In this document: positions 19,335 through 28,876 of the stretch, in pieces
Position numbering within the stretch: the first letter of the stretch is position 1
Layout: each line of letters opens with the position of its first letter
DNA from: CAYPNF01 sp964411985
GTDB lineage: Bacteria; Verrucomicrobiota; Verrucomicrobiia; Limisphaerales; J093
NCBI GenBank assembly: GCA_964411985.1
Contig: CAYPNF010000004.1
Location: 124,001-188,000 of the forward strand
Length of the DNA stretch: 64,000 bases
Direction: 5' to 3'
Made by a program: the position numbers and the translations under genes
Notes under the pieces: model-generated
What the model was told of the DNA's origin: nothing
Seen by the model: only the letters and a program-made list of their open reading frames with translations
Databases searched by the model: none

Positions 19335-19624
19335 GTCCGCTCCAAGTGCGGAAGCAGCTGCTCATTGTGGAGAGCGAGATCAATCGCGCCCAGTTGCAGC
19401 AGGACTGGCTCACGATTTCGCAGGGACTTCATCAGGCGGTCGGCTGGACGAGGACCATTACCACGTGGACTTCGGCGGCCCTGTTACTGGTGAAGAGGAT
19501 GGCAGGAGCAAGCCACAGTAAAGTAGCGTCCACACCCGAGAAGGAGTCATGGTTTCAGGGTGTTCTGAGGGGTGCGGAGTTAGTCTGCCGATTGTGGATG
19601 GACTTCCGCAATAGGTCCGGATGA
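19310..19624 (+). CDS. YqjK-like small protein
   Basis: This 104-residue protein overlaps the end of the YqjE-like gene by 25 bp in another frame. It begins MLGKTSHLSPLQVRKQLLIV and continues ESEINRAQLQQDWLTISQGL, a pattern like YqjK proteins (short helical proteins with an L..R...L...S..QR..L motif) that sit third in yqjD-yqjE-yqjK operons. A weakly hydrophobic patch (TWTSAALLLVKRM) may touch the membrane. Assignment relies mainly on order and general pattern. Confidence 0.6.
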   Translation: MLGKTSHLSPLQVRKQLLIVESEINRAQLQQDWLTISQGLHQAVGWTRTITTWTSAALLLVKRMAGASHSKVASTPEKESWFQGVLRGAELVCRLWMDFRNRSG

Positions 19625-20796
19625 AAGCGAACAGGTCTATGGCATTATTCACACTCAAGACGTTACACGCTGACTTGCGTTTGTTGGAAAATGGAGCCGA
19701 ACTGAAGCGAAGGTTGGCGACTTCCTCCAACACGCGAACCTTGAAGGAAGGTTTCTCCGAGATGAGCAGGCTCATTGGAGTGGAAGGATCCGTTTTCAAG
19801 GACGCCCGGGCGGTCGCCGGCTTGATCGGCGCTCAGCGGTTCACTATGATTGGGGGAGAACCTTCCGTGACGGACCATGTCGCGCGCGTGTTCGATCACT
19901 CGCGGATCCTTCTCACAGGCTTGGTTTCCGGGCTGAAGGGAGGGAGCGCATCGGGCACCAAGATGGACGCAGGTCAACAGCAAGGGGGCGCCATGGCTGG
20001 GCACGCGTCCGGCTGGTCCCAGCTCAAGAGCGAAGCGACTGCACCCATCAGCTCCCCGCAGGTAGAAGCGGAAGACTCGCTCGACGACCTGAAGACGCTG
20101 CTTTCGGGTAATACCGCGCTGACTTCCCGCCTTTTTAGGGTGTTCTTCGAGCACATGCTGGGATTCTCTATCCAATCCACTGCTTCGCAGGGGAGCGTGT
20201 CGCTGGTAAACGACCTTATGGGCAGTAAAGACCACAGCCGCTCCTTCTTGTCCACGGCTCTGTTCGTTTTGGGCACGGAACTCGATCCTGAACATCTGAT
20301 GGGTTTCATGAGGGAGCAGGGGCTCTTTGGGATACCCGTCTTCGAACATCTGCTGCAAAACCGGGACTACTGCGGGGCCTTTTACTCCTTTAGGTTTCTG
20401 GAGCGGGCTTTCATTGGATCACCTGTGGCGGAGGAAGCCCAGCTCAGGGAGCGTCTTGACTTGTTGAATGCGCAACTCGGAGGGGCACCCTATGGTTCGA
20501 GGATCTTCCAAGCGGAGGACCACGACAAGGTGAAGATCGACGTCTACCTGGCCGCAGCGGATGTGCTGGAGGCGATGGCCCTGACACCCTGGCGGGTCAG
20601 CTTGAGCAACGCAGTCTCCCTCAAGTCCTCCCATTCGATTCGATCCTTATCCGCTGTTGCGGAGCAGTTTGAATGCTATGCTCGCCGGCAGGCCACTAAG
20701 GACCAGGCCAACCAAGCTATCGCGGACCATCTCCTGGCCTTCGCCCGCCAATTCTCTGCGGATCCCAAAGAACCAGAAGCCCCGCTCCACGGCTGA
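19621..20796 (+). CDS. Unknown protein in the stress/envelope operon
   Basis: This 391-residue protein starts with an ATG that overlaps the preceding stop (ATGA at 19621-19624), so translation is coupled. No family is recognised. The first 60 residues are helical and charged; GEPSVTDHVARVFDHSRILL and a Gly/Ser-rich linker follow; then a predicted helical region with LDDLKTLLSGNTALTSRLFR, and FEHMLGFSIQ, VLGTELDPEHLMGFMREQGL. No signal peptide or membrane segment is visible. Codon use looks like the neighbours. It may be a cytoplasmic partner of the membrane proteins upstream, which is inference. Confidence 0.65.
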   Translation: MKANRSMALFTLKTLHADLRLLENGAELKRRLATSSNTRTLKEGFSEMSRLIGVEGSVFKDARAVAGLIGAQRFTMIGGEPSVTDHVARVFDHSRILLTGLVSGLKGGSASGTKMDAGQQQGGAMAGHASGWSQLKSEATAPISSPQVEAEDSLDDLKTLLSGNTALTSRLFRVFFEHMLGFSIQSTASQGSVSLVNDLMGSKDHSRSFLSTALFVLGTELDPEHLMGFMREQGLFGIPVFEHLLQNRDYCGAFYSFRFLERAFIGSPVAEEAQLRERLDLLNAQLGGAPYGSRIFQAEDHDKVKIDVYLAAADVLEAMALTPWRVSLSNAVSLKSSHSIRSLSAVAEQFECYARRQATKDQANQAIADHLLAFARQFSADPKEPEAPLHG

Positions 20797-20879
20797 AACT
20801 TGGCGAGGCGTGGTGATGTTCTGCCCTCTCAGAAGTGATTGCGAAAGAAATCAACTAACGCCAAGGCCAGCTTCGGACT

Positions 20880-23621
20880 ATGCCATCCGCTGCCATGACT
20901 CAGACGAAGGCTAAAGTCTGGCACACCCAGTCCGCCGAAGCAGTGCTGGCCGAGCTGGGTTCCGCGGCAGATGGGCTGAGTCTCCAGGAGGCGAAACAAC
21001 GGCTTGAGGCCCATGGCCCGAACGAGGTAAAGGAAGAAACTCCCACCAGTGCACTCCAGACGTTTCTCGACCAGTTCAAGAGCCTCATCATTTGGATTCT
21101 GATCGCCGCAGGTGTGATCTCTGGCTTGTTGGGTGAACTCGTTGACTGCGTCACGATTCTCGCCATCGTTGTGCTCAATGCACTGATCGGGTTCTACCAG
21201 GAACACAAAGCAGAGAAGTCCATCGCCGCGCTGAAGAAGTTGACCGCACCGCAGGCGAAAGTGAAGCGTGACGGTCAGATCATCTCGATTCCAGCCAATA
21301 CCCTCGTCATTGGTGACATCCTTGTGGTGGAAGCCGGAGATCTGGTGGCGGCGGATGCCCGGCTGCTGCAGGCGGCATCGCTCCGATGCGTTGAGTCCTC
21401 CCTGACCGGGGAGTCCGAGGCGGTGAAGAAGCAGGCTATCAGCTTGGACCAGGAGGACGTGGCATTGGGCGATCGGCAGAACATGCTGTTCATGGGAACG
21501 AGTATTGCGACCGGCATTGGCAGGGCGGTGGTCGTGGCAACGGCGATGAACACCGAACTCGGCCGCATCGCGGGACTGATCGAATCGGCTGGTGCAGAGC
21601 AGGGGACACCGCTCCAGCAGAAGCTTAACTCTGTTGGGCGCGTGCTCGTCTGGGCGACACTAGGCATCGTCGCACTGCTGTTTGGCCTCGGGTGGTTGCG
21701 TGGAGCCAAACCCTTCGAACTATTCATGACCTCGGTGAGTCTCGCGGTGGCCGCGGTGCCGGAAGGCTTACCCGCCGTCGTTACCGTGGCGCTTTCACTT
21801 GGCGTGCTGAGGATGTCTCGCCGACATTCCCTCGTTCGCAAACTACCTGCAGTCGAAACGCTTGGCTCGACGACGGTGATTTGCACGGACAAGACCGGTA
21901 CCCTGACCGTGGGCGAGATGACCGTACGCTCTCTCTACGTGGGAGGAACAAGCTATGAGGTTACCGGGGAAGGCTATGGGCTCCAGGGCGAAGTGCGAGC
22001 GGAAGGCAAGAAGGCGGAAGCGCAACACGCGGCGCCCTTGCTTGCTCTGGCCACGAATCTGCTTGGTTGTAACAACGCGCACCTCGTCCAAGAAGGCAAG
22101 ACCTGGAAGGTCGTTGGTGATCCCACCGAAGGTGCGATGCTCGTGGCCGGTGTCAAAGCGGGTGGGAATCAGGAGCGGATAGAGCGGGAACTGCCGGCGG
22201 TGGTGGAATTCCCTTTTGACTCCGAGCGCAAGCGCAGCTCGGTCGTCCGCCGTGGGCCGGATGGTGCACTGCGGGCTTTCGTCAACGGAGCGCCTGGGCC
22301 GCTCTTGGAACTTTGTACAAGCCTTTACACTCAGAACGGGATTCGCGTCCTCACCGCGCTGGATCGAGAGCAGATTCTCACCCAAACCGCTGGGATGGCG
22401 CGGCAAGCCCTGCGCGTGCTTGGCTCTGCGTATCAAGACCTGGCCCCTGGATTGCCTGCCAACTTCACGGCGGAGGCTGCCGAACGCGAGTTGGTTTTCG
22501 TGGGGCTGACAGGTATGTACGATCCTCCCCGGCCCGAAGCCAGGGATGCTGTGGCCAAGTGCCGGGCAGCCGGCATTCGTATTGTGATGATTACGGGAGA
22601 TCACCCCGACACCGGAACTGCCATTGCGCGGGACCTCGGTATCGCCACAGCTGACAGCACGGCGGTGACAGGTCTCGAACTAGATAGGATGGCGGACGAG
22701 GAACTTCGCAAGCGCGCCCCTGCGATCGCGGTGTATGCCCGTGTCACTGCGGAGCACAAACTGCGCATCGTTCGAGCGTGGAAAGCCAACGATGCGGTGG
22801 TAGCGATGACCGGCGACGGAGTCAACGACGCTCCCGCTATCAAAGGTGCCGACATAGGCATTTCCATGGGTAAATCCGGTACGGAAGTCACCAAACAGGC
22901 CTCTGACATCGTAATTACCGATGACAACTTTGCCTCGATTGTGGCGGCCGTGGAAGAAGGCCGGGGCATTTACGAGAACATTCGCAAGACCTTGCAGTAC
23001 CTGTTAGCCGGCAACACGGGAGAACTACTCCTCATGACCCTTTGCGTGGCCCTGGGAATGCCGGCGCCACTGCTCCCCGTCCACTTGCTCTGGATCAACC
23101 TCGTTACGGACGGCTTGCCTGCTCTTTGCCTGGCCACTGATCCAGTCGACCCTGGGGTGATGCAGCATCCCCCCCGCCGGAGCTCGGATCAGATCACCAA
23201 CCGGAGCTTCTTGCGCACGATGTTTCTCACCGGATTCCTCACCGCAGGCTTGGCTTTCGGCGTTTACCTCTATGTCCTGAAGCGAGATACCCTGGAAGCA
23301 GCGCGCACTTACTCTTTTGCCGTTCTGGTCTTCGCTGAGCTTCTACGTTCCTTCGGCGCGCGAAGTGAGGTTAAGAGTCTTTGGCAAATTCCGTTTTTCA
23401 CGAACCGGAACCTCGTTGCCGTGGTTTGTGTCTCCATCGGCCTTCAAGTCTGGAGCCAGCAGAATGCTACGCTGGGTCACTTCCTCAAGACTACCGTCCT
23501 ACCTCTCAGCGATTCTTTCTGGCTCCTCTGCCTGGGAAGCGTCCCACTACTCGGCCTTGAGATAGTGAAATTGGCAAGAAACAAAGGAACTAAAGCCCGG
23601 TTGGCAGGTAAACTGAGCTAG
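20880..23621 (+). CDS. Ca2+-type (P2) cation-transporting P-type ATPase
   Basis: P2-type ATPases export Ca2+ or other cations across the inner membrane at the cost of ATP. This 913-residue protein has the cation-ATPase N-terminal domain (residues 10-75), an actuator TGES loop (SSLTGESEAVKK), a PEGL motif in M4 (VPEGLPAVVTVALSLGVLRM), the phosphorylation site DKTGTLT with Asp337, nucleotide-domain KRSSVVRRGP, and hinge TGDGVNDAPAIKGADIG. Ten hydrophobic segments are expected, with six in the C-terminal third. The PEGLPA and DLVTDGLPA elements favour Ca2+ transport of the SERCA/LMCA1 kind over Na+/K+. It may belong to the same stress regulon as the upstream chain. Confidence 0.93.
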   Translation: MPSAAMTQTKAKVWHTQSAEAVLAELGSAADGLSLQEAKQRLEAHGPNEVKEETPTSALQTFLDQFKSLIIWILIAAGVISGLLGELVDCVTILAIVVLNALIGFYQEHKAEKSIAALKKLTAPQAKVKRDGQIISIPANTLVIGDILVVEAGDLVAADARLLQAASLRCVESSLTGESEAVKKQAISLDQEDVALGDRQNMLFMGTSIATGIGRAVVVATAMNTELGRIAGLIESAGAEQGTPLQQKLNSVGRVLVWATLGIVALLFGLGWLRGAKPFELFMTSVSLAVAAVPEGLPAVVTVALSLGVLRMSRRHSLVRKLPAVETLGSTTVICTDKTGTLTVGEMTVRSLYVGGTSYEVTGEGYGLQGEVRAEGKKAEAQHAAPLLALATNLLGCNNAHLVQEGKTWKVVGDPTEGAMLVAGVKAGGNQERIERELPAVVEFPFDSERKRSSVVRRGPDGALRAFVNGAPGPLLELCTSLYTQNGIRVLTALDREQILTQTAGMARQALRVLGSAYQDLAPGLPANFTAEAAERELVFVGLTGMYDPPRPEARDAVAKCRAAGIRIVMITGDHPDTGTAIARDLGIATADSTAVTGLELDRMADEELRKRAPAIAVYARVTAEHKLRIVRAWKANDAVVAMTGDGVNDAPAIKGADIGISMGKSGTEVTKQASDIVITDDNFASIVAAVEEGRGIYENIRKTLQYLLAGNTGELLLMTLCVALGMPAPLLPVHLLWINLVTDGLPALCLATDPVDPGVMQHPPRRSSDQITNRSFLRTMFLTGFLTAGLAFGVYLYVLKRDTLEAARTYSFAVLVFAELLRSFGARSEVKSLWQIPFFTNRNLVAVVCVSIGLQVWSQQNATLGHFLKTTVLPLSDSFWLLCLGSVPLLGLEIVKLARNKGTKARLAGKLS

Positions 23622-23696
23622 GCGAGTCATGTTCGCGGTTTCTATTGCGGACCATGGGCTGGCGCAGTGGCACCAGCCCGGGGTGATTCGTGGGGG

Positions 23697-24473
23697 TCAA
23701 TTCCTGGCCACAGGTTCGGTGATGATCATGTTGTTGATAACACTCTCCACACCGTGGATATCGGTCACCAGTTTGGTGACAAGGCTCTTTTCGGCAGCAT
23801 TCTTGGCGTTGCCGCTCAGGGTAACAATGCCATCTGTGGTTGCGACCTTAGTCTTGACGGCGCTCGTGGAGCGGTGCGAACGCAAGGACGATCTGACTTG
23901 GGCTGTGATGGAGGCGTCGTCCATCCTCTCACCACTTGCCTCGGTCGGCTGGGCTGGGGGGGTGACCACGGTCATCTCGTTCTTTACCTCCTTGACGCCG
24001 TCGACGTCCTGAGCGTATTCGGTGGTTAGCTCCTTTTGGGCTATGCTGGAGGCCTGGCCACTCAAGATGACGACGCCGTCCTTGACATTCACGTCCGTTT
24101 TGGTGGCTCTCACATTGCGATGGAACAGCAGCGCGGTCTTCACTTTCAAACCCACCCAGCCATCCGAGCGGTCGGCGTGGGTTTCGCCCGTGACTTTCAG
24201 CTGATTGTCGACGGACATTACGCCCGGGAGGCTCTCTACCGTATCCTCAGCCAGGAGTTTATGGGAGTTCTCGGATACCGTTCCAGTCAAGGTGACAGCC
24301 CCATTCTTCGATTCCGCCTTCACGGAATCGTCCTTGAGCTGGGTTTTGAAGACGTAGGACTTCTTGGCAGACGACTCGATACGGTCATCTGTCTCCGAGG
24401 CGCACAGTGTAGGGACGGTAGCGAGCAGCGAACTGGTGGCTGCCAACAGCGCCAGTGCATAGATCTTGTTCAT
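23697..24473 (-). CDS. Secreted protein with three BON domains (OsmY-like)
   Basis: This 258-residue protein has a signal peptide (MNKIYALALLAATSSLLATVPTLCA). Three BON repeats follow: FKTQLKDDSVKAESKNGAVTLTGTVS..., VKTALLFHRNVRATKTDVNVKDGVVILSGQAS... and VRSSLRSHRSTSAVKTKVATTDGIVTLSGNAK..., each ending in the GV..V.N.(L/M) strand. BON domains bind phospholipid membranes; OsmY is induced by osmotic stress. It is convergent with the P-type ATPase gene, 75 bp away. Its upstream region (24474-24622) shows an imperfect ACACTAGGCCCTAGGGTGT palindrome. Confidence 0.9.
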   Translation of the reverse strand: MNKIYALALLAATSSLLATVPTLCASETDDRIESSAKKSYVFKTQLKDDSVKAESKNGAVTLTGTVSENSHKLLAEDTVESLPGVMSVDNQLKVTGETHADRSDGWVGLKVKTALLFHRNVRATKTDVNVKDGVVILSGQASSIAQKELTTEYAQDVDGVKEVKNEMTVVTPPAQPTEASGERMDDASITAQVRSSLRSHRSTSAVKTKVATTDGIVTLSGNAKNAAEKSLVTKLVTDIHGVESVINNMIITEPVARN

Positions 24474-24622
24474 AATAGTGTTTCAGGTGTTTCTGAGTCT
24501 CTTGGTTTTAAGAGGAGTAGTACACTAGGCCCTAGGGTGTCCTCCAGCCATGGGGTCTAACCCTACCGACATGCCATGCCCTGGGTCTCAAAGGACATAG
24601 GAACCAGAACGGAAAACCGACG

Positions 24623-25411
24623 TCACATCCCATCCCGCCCCTGCGCTCGAGCGGCGAGCAGGGCCGCCCCTAACGCTCCCGTGAGCTGCGGGTCAGGCGC
24701 CACGCGGATGGGAAAGGACAGGACCGCTTCGAGCGCGCGGACCATCCCAGGCTGGAGCGCCACGCCGCCAGTGAAACAAAGCGGCGGCGTCAACGTGCGA
24801 CCGGCCATCGTGGCGACACGCGTAGCAATGGCGTTTTGCACTCCGGCAGCAATGTCCGATGCGGGTATGCCATCGGCCAACAGCCCGATAATCTCGGTTT
24901 CCGCAAAGACCACACAGGTGCTGCTGATGACCGCGGGCTTCAGGCTGCCGCGGCTCATCTCGCCAAGACTGAGAAGGTCCACCCCCATGCGGGAAGCCAC
25001 CATCTCCAGGAACTGGCCGGTGCCCGCAGCGCAGCGGTCGTTCATCGCGAAGTCCCGGACGCGTCCGCCGGTCTCGAGGAAGATCACCTTACTATCCTGG
25101 CCGCCGATCTCAATGATCGTGCGCGTGTCAGGGATCAGGTGGTGAACGCCGCGAGCATGACAGGTGATTTCAGTGATAGTGGTACTGGCGAATGGCACGC
25201 GGCTTCGCCCGTAACCCGTGGCGACAACGGTGGCCACCTGTTCGCGGGCCAGACCTGCTTCCCGCAGGGTGCGGTCATAAAGCTCCACCGCCAGGCGAGG
25301 TTGCTCGACCCCCTGACTGGCGATGGCCGAGCCAAGGATCTTTGAATGGGTAGGGTCGAACAAGACGATCTTGATCGTCCTCGAACCGGCATCGACTCCA
25401 GCACAGATCAT
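24623..25411 (-). CDS. 2-hydroxyacyl-CoA dehydratase activator-type ATPase (BadF/BadG/HgdC family), orphan
   Basis: HgdC-type activases are ASKHA-fold ATPases with a [4Fe-4S] cluster at the dimer interface; they inject an electron into 2-hydroxyacyl-CoA dehydratases or benzoyl-CoA reductases. At 262 residues this matches HgdC (about 260). Visible are AGVDAGSRTIKIVL (phosphate 1), IGGQDSKVI (phosphate 2), NDRCAAGTGQFLE with Cys127 and SSTCVVFAETE with Cys166 (the two cluster ligands), and FTGGVALQPGM (adenosine). No dehydratase subunit lies in this window, so its client is unknown. It is divergent from the beta-lactamase-fold gene. Confidence 0.9.
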   Translation of the reverse strand: MICAGVDAGSRTIKIVLFDPTHSKILGSAIASQGVEQPRLAVELYDRTLREAGLAREQVATVVATGYGRSRVPFASTTITEITCHARGVHHLIPDTRTIIEIGGQDSKVIFLETGGRVRDFAMNDRCAAGTGQFLEMVASRMGVDLLSLGEMSRGSLKPAVISSTCVVFAETEIIGLLADGIPASDIAAGVQNAIATRVATMAGRTLTPPLCFTGGVALQPGMVRALEAVLSFPIRVAPDPQLTGALGAALLAARAQGRDGM

Positions 25412-25540
25412 GGTTTTATCCCTGCCCTAACCTTACGGTTTGGCTCTGAACCTGTAAACCAAGTTCATCTTGCAGCGACTTCGCCGGCACTTTTTGCTTT
25501 GACGCGCGCTTGGACGCGCCTTCTGATCACGCCTAGAGCC

Positions 25541-26704
25541 ATGATCTCCTGGTTTCCATTCATTCGACGATATCGTTGCGGCGGTGAGGGCATTCTCTTT
25601 TTATTCCCTCAATGTGTCGCATTAGCCACTCTCGGGTGCTTTTGGATCTTGCTGATATGCATACCGGCCCATGCTGACAAGGTCGATGACTTCTTGGCGG
25701 GGGAGGTTCAGAAGCGCCATCTGCCTGCTCTGTCGGTGGGGGTAGTCTTGGACGGCCAACTGGTCAAGACCGCCGCCTATGGTCTGGCAGACTTGGAACT
25801 GGGGGCTCCTGCAACACCGGCGACCGTATTCCAGATCCAGTCGATCACAAAAACCTTCACGGCGTCCGCCATCCTCATTTTGGTGGAGGAGGGGAGGATC
25901 TCCTTGGAGGACCCGGTCTCCAAGCATCTCGATGGTACGCCGGAATCCTGGAAGAGTATCACCATCCGCCATCTCCTAAGCCACACTTCGGGGCTCAGGG
26001 ACTTCATCAACCAGCCCGTCGCCAGCCTCCGCCTCGAGGTGACCGAGGAGGAGGTTTTACGTTCGATGGCGGCGCTTCCTCTCCAGTTTGTTCCAGGCGA
26101 GCGCTATGCCTACAGCAACACGAACTACCACCTCCTGGCTATGGTTATCCGGAAGCTGACTGGGAAGTGGTACGCCGACTTCCTCAGCGAGCGGATTTTC
26201 ACTCCCCTCGGCATGACTCACACTCGTCCCGTGAGCCTCTCGGCGGTTATTCCTAACCGGGCCTCCGGTTATTTCTGGACCGGGCAGGCATTCCGCAAAG
26301 GTGACTACATCGCCGAATCCATCTTGTCCTACGGCGGCGGTGGCATTCTTTCCACCACCCCGGACATGGTGCTCTGGGCTCAGGCCATGATGTCTGGAAA
26401 GGTGCTCAAGCCGGAGACGATCGTCCATGCATGGACCCCTGCAAAGCTGAATGACGGAAGGGCATCGGGCTACGGGCTGGGCTGGGCCATCGGGTCCCTG
26501 GAGGGCCACCGGGAAGTCAACCATAGCGGGGCGCATGCAACGGGCTTTACGAGTTTCCTTGGCATCTATCCGGAGGACCGCCTCGCGGTGATTGTGCTTC
26601 TGAACCGAGGTGGGTTTGAGCCGAGCCGCATTGCCCGCCGGTTGGCTGGCATATACATTCCTGCTTTGGCTTCGCGCTCTGAAAAATCGAGCGAGGACGA
26701 CTAA
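25541..26704 (+). CDS. Serine beta-lactamase-fold hydrolase (class C / esterase type)
   Basis: This 387-residue exported protein has a hydrophobic N-terminus (ILFLFPQCVALATLGCFWIL). The serine-hydrolase triad motifs are S-I-T-K (Ser101, Lys104), Y-S-N (Tyr191) and H-S-G (His328, replacing K-T-G). PALSVGVVLDGQLVKTAAYG and LLSHTSGLRDF are family blocks. Members include AmpC, DD-peptidases and esterases; sequence alone does not decide, and the H-x-G variant is common in esterase or peptidase members. The frame is open upstream, but the ATG at 25541 avoids overlap with the divergent activase gene. Confidence 0.88.
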   Translation: MISWFPFIRRYRCGGEGILFLFPQCVALATLGCFWILLICIPAHADKVDDFLAGEVQKRHLPALSVGVVLDGQLVKTAAYGLADLELGAPATPATVFQIQSITKTFTASAILILVEEGRISLEDPVSKHLDGTPESWKSITIRHLLSHTSGLRDFINQPVASLRLEVTEEEVLRSMAALPLQFVPGERYAYSNTNYHLLAMVIRKLTGKWYADFLSERIFTPLGMTHTRPVSLSAVIPNRASGYFWTGQAFRKGDYIAESILSYGGGGILSTTPDMVLWAQAMMSGKVLKPETIVHAWTPAKLNDGRASGYGLGWAIGSLEGHREVNHSGAHATGFTSFLGIYPEDRLAVIVLLNRGGFEPSRIARRLAGIYIPALASRSEKSSEDD

Positions 26705-26754
26705 CTGGGTCGTTTTCCCTTGCCTGGCCGTTGCGGCAGGCCACAACTACCTCT

Positions 26755-28356
26755 ATGCGAATTGACTGGTGCGTTTGGACGGCGGCATCCCTCCACTGGC
26801 TCCTTGTTTGGGGTTGGATCCCGTGCCAGGCTGCGGTCCCACCCGAACAGGGGGCCGCGAGAATGACACCCTGGTTTGAGATTCAGTGCCTCGACCAACA
26901 GACAGGGCGTGGCGTCCCGCTGATAGAATTAGAGACGGTGAATCACCTGCGCTGGGTGAGCGACAACGCTGGACGTGTTGCCATTTGGGAGCCCGGCCTC
27001 ATGAATCGGGAGATCTACTTTCACCTGCGTGGGCATGGGTACGGCCTCCCCAAGGACGGCTTTGGAAATGTCGGTATTCGGACTATTCCGGCCGCAGGAA
27101 TGAGGGTGGAGATTCAGCTGGCCCGGACCAATCTGGCAGAGCGGCTTGGCCGGATTACTGGCGAGGGCTTGTTTCGTGACAGTCAGCTCTTGGGTCACGT
27201 GAACATGGAAGAGGCTGTCGTGGCAGCTAGCGGCGGAGGAGTGATGGGGCAGGATTCGATCCAGGCCGCGGTTTATCAGGGCAGGGTCTTCTGGTTCTGG
27301 GGCGATACCGACCGGTACTCCTATCCGCTTGGCCAGTTTCGCACGGCGGGTGCGACCTCGCCCTGGCCGCGCGCTCAGATCTGGAGGCCGGAAACGGGCA
27401 TTCCCCTAGAGTACTTTGTAGGGCAAGATGGCTTCAGTCGTCCAATGATCCCACTACCCGAGCGGCCCGAAGGAGTGATATGGATCGACGGTTTGGTGGT
27501 AGTTCCTGATAAACAAGGAAAGGAGCGGATGGTTTGCCATTACTCCCGGCGCAAAGGTCTGACTGACGAATTGGAGCATGGCCTTGCGGTCTACAACGAC
27601 ACCAGCAAGATCTTCGAACCCTGCAAGTCTCTCCCGCTCAGCGAGAAGTGGCGATTTCCGCACGGACACTGCACCCTCGTGGAAGAAGCCTCTCGTTCCT
27701 GGGTTTATTGCGGGGTGCCCTTGCTACACCTGCGTGTACCAGCACAATTTGAGGCATTTTTGGATCCTCAGAACTACGAGTCCTTTTCCTGCTTCCGAGG
27801 TGGCGAGAGCTCATCGCAGAGTGTCCCGGTTCGTGGACCGGACGGGGCCATTTCCTGGGGTTGGCGGCGCGATGTGGCTCCTACGGTTCTGAGCGATGAG
27901 TTACGGTGGCTGAAGGAGAAGGCTGTGAGGCTTTCCGAGACCCGGTTTCTGCTTCAGACCACTGGGGGTGAGCCCGCTCCGGTGCTCCACGGCGGAACCG
28001 TGCGTTGGAACGAGCATCGCCGGTGTTGGATCATGATCGCGGTGGAACTCGGCGGCAAAAGCTCCCATTTGGGGGAGGTTTGGTACGGAGAAGCTGCCTC
28101 ACCCGTCGGGCCATGGCGGCGCGGAGTTAAGATCCTGACCCATAACCGGCAGAGCTTCTACAATCCCTGCCACCATGCCTTCCTGGATGAGCAAGGGGGG
28201 CGGATCATTCATTTCGAGGGTACTTACGTCAATACCTTCTCCGGAAATCCCGATGCCACGCCACGCTACAACTACAACCAGATTCTCTACCGGCTGGACC
28301 TGAATCACCTTGAAATGGCAAGTCCAGGGCGGCAAGGTGGACCGACGACACCATGA
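26755..28356 (+). CDS. Secreted beta-propeller protein of unknown function
   Basis: This 533-residue protein has a signal peptide (MRIDWCVWTAASLHWLLVWG, cleavage near CQA-AVPP). After a beta-rich N-terminal domain (residues 35-130) comes a DUF4185/GH43-like propeller: VMGQDSIQAAVYQGRVFWFW and GDTDRYSYPLG, then LVVVPDKQGKERMVCHYSR, VRWNEHRRCWIMIAVELGGK and YNPCHHAFLDEQGGRIIHFE. The final W..P.(H/N).F blade is typical of five-bladed glycosidase-like proteins. Substrate is unknown. An in-frame TTG 24 bp upstream is an alternative start. The gene lies 50 bp after the beta-lactamase-fold gene and may be co-transcribed. Confidence 0.75.
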   Translation: MRIDWCVWTAASLHWLLVWGWIPCQAAVPPEQGAARMTPWFEIQCLDQQTGRGVPLIELETVNHLRWVSDNAGRVAIWEPGLMNREIYFHLRGHGYGLPKDGFGNVGIRTIPAAGMRVEIQLARTNLAERLGRITGEGLFRDSQLLGHVNMEEAVVAASGGGVMGQDSIQAAVYQGRVFWFWGDTDRYSYPLGQFRTAGATSPWPRAQIWRPETGIPLEYFVGQDGFSRPMIPLPERPEGVIWIDGLVVVPDKQGKERMVCHYSRRKGLTDELEHGLAVYNDTSKIFEPCKSLPLSEKWRFPHGHCTLVEEASRSWVYCGVPLLHLRVPAQFEAFLDPQNYESFSCFRGGESSSQSVPVRGPDGAISWGWRRDVAPTVLSDELRWLKEKAVRLSETRFLLQTTGGEPAPVLHGGTVRWNEHRRCWIMIAVELGGKSSHLGEVWYGEAASPVGPWRRGVKILTHNRQSFYNPCHHAFLDEQGGRIIHFEGTYVNTFSGNPDATPRYNYNQILYRLDLNHLEMASPGRQGGPTTP

Positions 28357-28381
28357 AGCTCGGTTCCGTTCCGAAAGACGT

Positions 28382-28843
28382 ATGGGCAAGAAATCGAGAC
28401 AGAAGCGTGAAGAAAAACTGGCGCGAAAGATGGATTCCGCGCTGTTGGGGCGGTTTGCCTCGGCACGGCAGGCGGAAGGCGTCGCCTGTGTCGTTCGCAA
28501 CCAGCCGGAGCTTCCCAAGTTATCAGGTCGGGTTCAATCCCTCGTGGCTGACACCCTGCAGCGGCTTGGAAACCTGGATCAGAAGCGAGTCGCATTGACA
28601 GCCGCAGTACTGGCGTGGAATCGAGCAGTCGTACGCTCTGCACCCAGCGGTCTTTTGGATGAGACTGTTCGGACCACCGACCAGGGCCTCCCCCCGGAAA
28701 TACAAGGCCTAGTCGTCGCCTTGGAACAGCGAAAGATGGAACTTTACCCTGATGACCATCGCTTAGTGATGGACTACGAGGTGCGGAACCTGGGTGGAGA
28801 ATTGCGATTCTCGGTGGTCACGGCCTCCACGGAACCCAGCTGA
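28382..28843 (+). CDS. Small protein of unknown function with a basic N-terminus
   Basis: This 153-residue protein begins MGKKSRQKREEKLARKMDSA, a strongly basic helix, followed by a helical body (LVADTLQRLGNLDQKRVALTA) and a short beta-rich C-terminus (LVMDYEVRNLGGELRFSVVT). The ATG at 28382 is preferred to an in-frame start inside the upstream gene because the basic helix is a natural N-terminus; the gene lies 25 bp after the propeller gene. I recognise no family. The basic start may suggest nucleic-acid binding, which is speculative. Confidence 0.65.
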   Translation: MGKKSRQKREEKLARKMDSALLGRFASARQAEGVACVVRNQPELPKLSGRVQSLVADTLQRLGNLDQKRVALTAAVLAWNRAVVRSAPSGLLDETVRTTDQGLPPEIQGLVVALEQRKMELYPDDHRLVMDYEVRNLGGELRFSVVTASTEPS

Positions 28844-28876
28844 GCCGCAGCAAGCGGCCATTTAGTACCCAGAAAG

